Assembly: GCA_938036785.1 (NCBI GenBank)
Contig: CALHWE010000011.1
Span: forward strand, 1 to 64,000
Origin: an uncultured Candidatus Saccharibacteria bacterium
Lineage (GTDB): Bacteria; Patescibacteriota; Saccharimonadia; Saccharimonadales; Saccharimonadaceae
DNA length: 64,000 nucleotides
Direction: 5' to 3'
This document shows, piece after piece, positions 60,473 to 64,000 of this stretch. The stretch's first letter is position 1. Each line of letters starts with the position of its first letter. Below the pieces are notes generated by a model. It was not told where the DNA came from. It saw nothing but the letters and a program-made list of their open reading frames with translations, and searched no databases. The translations under genes were made by a program, and so were the position numbers.

Positions 60473-63040
60473 TTAGACTGCTCCCCAATGCTCACCAATC
60501 GAGACATCGACTTTGAGCTTAACACCAAGCTGCGGATAAATATGCTCCATTGTCTCGCGCAGGATGTGGCCTACTTGCTCGGCGTGAGCGCGCGGGCACT
60601 CAACCATAATGCTATCGTGGATCTGCACCACCTGCCAACCGATCGGCTGGCCATCACCATCGGCCAGCTGCTCCCCAGCTTGGGCCAGCTTATCTTCCAC
60701 CGCCAGCATAGCAAGCTTCATCAGGTCAGCCTCGGTACCCTGGATCGGCATATTGGCAGCCGCTCGCTCGGCAGCGCTGCGCACCGCAAAGTTACGCGAC
60801 GCAACATCCGGCGTCCAGCGGCGGCGACCAAACAGCGTCTGGACAAAGCCCGCATCATGCGCTTGCTGGATAGTCTGCGCCATATAGGCTTTGAGCTTCG
60901 GCCGAAGGCGGTAGTATTCATCGATGAAGTGCTGTGCCTCGGCGTAGCTCATCTGCGCGGCAGCCGCCAAGCCATGCTGGCTCATCCCATAGAGCACCCC
61001 AAAGTTCACCACCTTGGCCCGGCGGCGCTGCTCCTTTGTGACGACATCAAGTGGCACTCCATACACCTGGGCGGCCGTGTTCGCGTGGATATCGATATCG
61101 GTATTAAAATTACGAATCATTGCCTCCTCCCCCGACAGCACCGCCGCTAGGCGCAGCTCAAACTGCGAATAGTCGGCATTGACAAACACATTGCCCGGCG
61201 CTGGCACAAAGGCATCGCGAACGTGCCGCCCCAGCTCACTGCGGATCGGGATGTTTTGTAAATTTGGGTCGGTACTACTGAGCCGGCCCGTCGCTACCAC
61301 ATCTTGGTTGAAGGTAGTGTGGATATAGCCAGCGTCGTCGGTCAGCTGCGGCAGCGCCTCAACATACGTGTTTTGCAGCTTCGTCAGCTCGCGGTAGCGC
61401 TCCACGAGCCCAATAATCGGGTGATGCGGCCGGAGCTTATCCAGCTCCTTCTGGCTCGTCGAGTAACCTGTCTTGCCCTTCTTGATGCCCGCCGTCGGCA
61501 GCTGGAGTTTCACAAAGAGCGCCTCGGCTAGCTGGGCCGGGCTGCCAATATTAAGCTCATACCCCACCATGCCATAAATCTGCTGCTGCAGCTCGGCGAT
61601 CTCGCTACTCAAGGTGCGCTGCATCGCCGCAAGCGTGCGGCTATCAAGCCGGATACCGCGCCACTCCATTCGCGCCAGCACAGGGATGAGCGGAAAGTCC
61701 ATTGTCCGGGCCACCCGGGCAAGCTCGGGCAGCGCATCGAGTGCCTGAGCTTGCTCATCGTACACTGCCCACAGCGCGCTAATGGCCAGGCGTGGGTCAT
61801 CAAGCGACTCCAGCCCTGCGAGATCAGCCAGTGCCCGCGACGTGCGCAGGGGATTAAGCAAAAACGACCCTTGGGCGGTATCATGCCTCACCACTGGCAG
61901 TTGCCGCACGCCACGAGCCAGTAAGCAGCGTAATAATTCCTTCGTGCGGTGCCCAACAATCGGCACATGCGGGATAACATCAATCGCATCACGCCAGTTC
62001 AGGCGGGCCGCCTTACCTCGCTCGTGACTCACCCAGACGCCGCCCTCAACTGGCCAGACCAGCAGCTCTTTGGCCATCAAAAAGAGCGCCTTAGCCTGGT
62101 GAGCAGGCAGCTCAGTCGCATGCTGCACCACTGGCGCATCGGGCAGTTGGGCGTTCTCTGCCGCCTGCATCTGCGGCGGCAATTGGCGCAGCAAACTACG
62201 AAACTCCAGCCGCTGCAACATCGCCCGCACCGCCGCTGGGTCACAGTTATCCATTGCCATCGCTGCTCGGTCAAGCGTCACTGGTGCATCAGTATATAGC
62301 TGGGCTAGCTCGCGGCTCATATAAGCCGAGTCTTTACCCTGCTCCAGCTTACGCCGCAGCGTATCCTTGACCTGCCAGAGGTTGTCGTAGAGGTTGTCGA
62401 GCGTGTCGAATTGCTGCAGCAGCTTGACCGCCGTCTTCTCTCCCACGCCTGGCACGCCCGGGATATTATCCGACGCATCGCCCTTGAGGCTCTTAAAGTC
62501 GAGGAACTGGCCAATCCGAATACCATAGCGCTGCTCAAAGGCAGCGATGTCGAATTTGTCGATATTAGTCAAGCCTTTTTTGAGGGCATAGAGGTAGGTA
62601 TTTTGGTCGAGTATTTGCAAGGCGTCAAGGTCGCTCGTAATGAGATATGTCTCGATATCCCCCTCCTGCTCGGCCTGGGCATCGAGTGTCGCCATAATAT
62701 CGTCTGCCTCATAGTCATCAAACTCATACAGTGGCCAGCCAAACGCCTGCAAAAGCTCGTGGAGTAGCGGTATCTGGGCGTAAAAATCTGGCGGAGCCGG
62801 CTTGCGACCAGCCTTGTATTGGTCGTAAATAGTAAGACGGCGGCGGATATTCGTCTTGGGCTTATCCCACGCCACGCACACATAGTCTGGCTGGAGGCGC
62901 TTGATCAGCTCTAGGCTCAGCGCCGCAAAGCCATACACCCCGCCAGTTGGCGTCCCATCGGCCGTCGAAAGGTTGGGCATGGCATAGTACCCACGGTAGA
63001 ACACACTTTTGCCATCGATAATCACTAGGCGCTTCATCAT
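60473..63040 (-). CDS. polA: DNA polymerase I
   Basis: 855 residues. N-terminal 5' nuclease (IDGKSVFYRGYYAMPNLSTA; YEFDDYEADDIMATLDA; GVPGVGEKTAVKLLQQF). The middle domain lacks the DxE motif of a proofreading exonuclease. Polymerase motif A is DYSQFELRLA (Phe for the usual Ile), motif B RRRAKVVNFGVLYGMSQHGL, and motif C QIHDSIMVE, where the common HDE reads HDS. It fills gaps and removes RNA primers. Start MMKRLVIIDG at 63040 is 6 nt from TGCTATACT, which excludes the longer frame. Confidence 0.97.
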   Translation of the reverse strand: MMKRLVIIDGKSVFYRGYYAMPNLSTADGTPTGGVYGFAALSLELIKRLQPDYVCVAWDKPKTNIRRRLTIYDQYKAGRKPAPPDFYAQIPLLHELLQAFGWPLYEFDDYEADDIMATLDAQAEQEGDIETYLITSDLDALQILDQNTYLYALKKGLTNIDKFDIAAFEQRYGIRIGQFLDFKSLKGDASDNIPGVPGVGEKTAVKLLQQFDTLDNLYDNLWQVKDTLRRKLEQGKDSAYMSRELAQLYTDAPVTLDRAAMAMDNCDPAAVRAMLQRLEFRSLLRQLPPQMQAAENAQLPDAPVVQHATELPAHQAKALFLMAKELLVWPVEGGVWVSHERGKAARLNWRDAIDVIPHVPIVGHRTKELLRCLLARGVRQLPVVRHDTAQGSFLLNPLRTSRALADLAGLESLDDPRLAISALWAVYDEQAQALDALPELARVARTMDFPLIPVLARMEWRGIRLDSRTLAAMQRTLSSEIAELQQQIYGMVGYELNIGSPAQLAEALFVKLQLPTAGIKKGKTGYSTSQKELDKLRPHHPIIGLVERYRELTKLQNTYVEALPQLTDDAGYIHTTFNQDVVATGRLSSTDPNLQNIPIRSELGRHVRDAFVPAPGNVFVNADYSQFELRLAAVLSGEEAMIRNFNTDIDIHANTAAQVYGVPLDVVTKEQRRRAKVVNFGVLYGMSQHGLAAAAQMSYAEAQHFIDEYYRLRPKLKAYMAQTIQQAHDAGFVQTLFGRRRWTPDVASRNFAVRSAAERAAANMPIQGTEADLMKLAMLAVEDKLAQAGEQLADGDGQPIGWQVVQIHDSIMVECPRAHAEQVGHILRETMEHIYPQLGVKLKVDVSIGEHWGAV

Positions 63041-63046
63041 AGTTCT

Positions 63047-63055
63047 AGTATAGCA
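63047..63055 (-). promoter_or_regulatory. extended -10 promoter of polA
   Basis: TGCTATACT on the minus strand, 6 nt before the ATG at 63040. Confidence 0.6.
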
Positions 63056-63117
63056 TTGGTGCGGTGCGGAAACATCCTCGCGCGGCACCTACCTCTACCC
63101 CGCTCCCTGCCCTCCAG

Positions 63118-64000
63118 TTATAGCGTAGGTTGAGCGCGCTGGCGTCGGCGACGCCACCACCATACCAGCCAGCCAGCTAGTGCGATAAGCAGCAAGCATA
63201 GGCTTATCAGCAGTGCCGGCACAAAGTTGCTCATCAGCTCAGCCAGTGGACCCTGGGCAGTAAACGTATCCTTTTTCTTCTTTACCGTCATCCGTTTGGT
63301 ACCTGGCTTTTTATCTTTCTTATCGTCCTTTTTTTCTGGTGGAGTAGCCGGTGGTTTTTCGCCAGTAGTCGAAGCACCACTTTGGTATATCTTGACATAG
63401 TCGATAAGGAAGGTCTGGTTAGCAAACTTCTTCGATGAATCGGGCGGGTGCTCCTCACTCTTCCACTCCACATAATCGTTGAGGATAACATACCACGTAT
63501 CGTCAAAGACTTGCTTGAATTGATTCGCATCCATGCCCATTTTTGCTGGTTTTTCTGCTGGAACCCGAGCGGTTGGATGACTCTTCTCATCGCCCGCTCG
63601 ATAGTTATACACCAGCACCGGCTGGTTATCCACGAAGAATCTGACCGTCTCACCATCGTATTCCGTCGCCCAGACATGCCAGTTGTTCGCCAACGTCACT
63701 GGGGATGGTATGAGGTTCTCTCGGCTATGCCCTAACCCCTTTGTCTTCCATATCTGCGATGATGGGCTATGGTAGCAGCGAATATGCGTCGTCGACCATG
63801 TGTAGGTCGGCGTCCATGAATACCACTCTAGCACGTCGAGCTCACCATAGGGGTCATTCGCTTGCTTGTTGTTGCTGCAGTTGGCAAGCGTCACACTATT
63901 GCGCAGCCAAATAGCTGGGCGCGTCCCATTCTCGCCATTCCAATTAATCTTCGCTCGTACCTCGACGCGGAATGGCTTATGCCCATCGAGCACCCGACCC
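63118..64000 (-). CDS. GH16-family surface glycoside hydrolase, 5' end outside window
   Basis: About 294 residues visible. GH16 fold: FRVEVRAKINWNGENGTRPA, PAIWLRN, the catalytic GELDVLEW (E-x-D-x-x-E, nucleophile and acid/base Glu), YDGETVRFFVDNQPVLVYNY and FLIDYVKIYQ. GH16 enzymes cut beta-1,3/1,4 glucans, galactans or related polymers. A linker with EKKDDKKDKK follows, then a transmembrane helix and WWWRRRRQR tail. This C-terminal arrangement repeats that of the protein at 44.5 kb. The signal peptide should lie beyond the right edge. Confidence 0.9.
   Translation of the reverse strand, partial: GRVLDGHKPFRVEVRAKINWNGENGTRPAIWLRNSVTLANCSNNKQANDPYGELDVLEWYSWTPTYTWSTTHIRCYHSPSSQIWKTKGLGHSRENLIPSPVTLANNWHVWATEYDGETVRFFVDNQPVLVYNYRAGDEKSHPTARVPAEKPAKMGMDANQFKQVFDDTWYVILNDYVEWKSEEHPPDSSKKFANQTFLIDYVKIYQSGASTTGEKPPATPPEKKDDKKDKKPGTKRMTVKKKKDTFTAQGPLAELMSNFVPALLISLCLLLIALAGWLVWWWRRRRQRAQPTL

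Overview
The window looks like a chromosome segment from a Candidate Phyla Radiation bacterium, most probably Saccharibacteria (TM7). That assignment is an inference from gene content: a PilB-PilO-PilN-PilM type IV pilus block, single-copy housekeeping genes in short operons, many lineage-only acidic hypothetical proteins, surface-anchored glycoside hydrolases, a DNA polymerase I whose proofreading domain has lost its usual motifs, and TGA used as a normal stop. Most genes lie on the minus strand. In the non-coding islands C clearly exceeds G on the plus strand, so the minus strand is probably the leading strand here.

Layout. 1-3.1 kb: type IV pilus genes (pilB 5' end, a small membrane protein, pilO, pilN, pilM). 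3.3-5.7 kb: a large secreted protein. 5.8-6.0 kb: a strongly folded non-coding element. 6.2-8.9 kb: ychF, a CPBP membrane protease and tlyA. 8.9-10.6 and 12.5-15.4 kb: two AT-rich, G-poor islands without convincing genes, flanking the rpsF-ssb-rpsR-efp operon. 15.4-17.9 kb: a hypothetical gene and rpsL-rpsG. 17.9-19.2 kb: an AT-rich, probably acquired two-gene module (DUF3800 protein plus a possible BECR-type nuclease). 19.3-26.8 kb: an MFS transporter, a lone prephenate dehydratase, a 592-residue hypothetical protein, ftsK, an RmlC-like epimerase and a 53-residue membrane protein. 26.9-34.1 kb: RNase J, a hypothetical protein, an Rrf2/YhgE operon with a possible leader peptide, and a methyltransferase broken at a G9 tract. 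34.3-41.5 kb: hypothetical proteins, a uracil-DNA glycosylase lacking iron-sulphur ligands, a mini-operon rich in repeats and hairpins, and a PadR-ABC transporter operon. 41.7-53.7 kb: pnp, a glycoside hydrolase-like surface protein, several orphan genes, rpsO, an aldose epimerase, truB, a DHH-like protein and rpsT. 53.8-64 kb: a HAD-membrane protein-mutM-holA operon, orphan genes, polA and a partial GH16 surface enzyme.

A recurrent feature is the promoter-start arrangement. Many first or solitary genes have a -10 box, often an extended TGnTATAMT, ending 5-8 nt before the start codon, so transcription should begin at or next to the ATG and give leaderless mRNAs. Operon-internal and several ribosomal protein genes instead have Shine-Dalgarno sequences. 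Several loci carry short repeats or homopolymers placed where length change would alter expression: (AG)8 between -35 and -10, G9 inside a methyltransferase, three 8-bp units by a promoter, three 12-bp units inside a gene.

By function the genes cover translation (S6, S7, S12, S15, S18, S20, EF-P, TruB, TlyA, YchF), RNA decay (RNase J, PNPase), DNA replication and repair (PolA, HolA, SSB, MutM, UDG, FtsK), pili and surface polysaccharide handling, and export (ABC, YhgE/Pip, MFS). I saw no tRNA, rRNA, CRISPR array, insertion sequence or prophage core gene.
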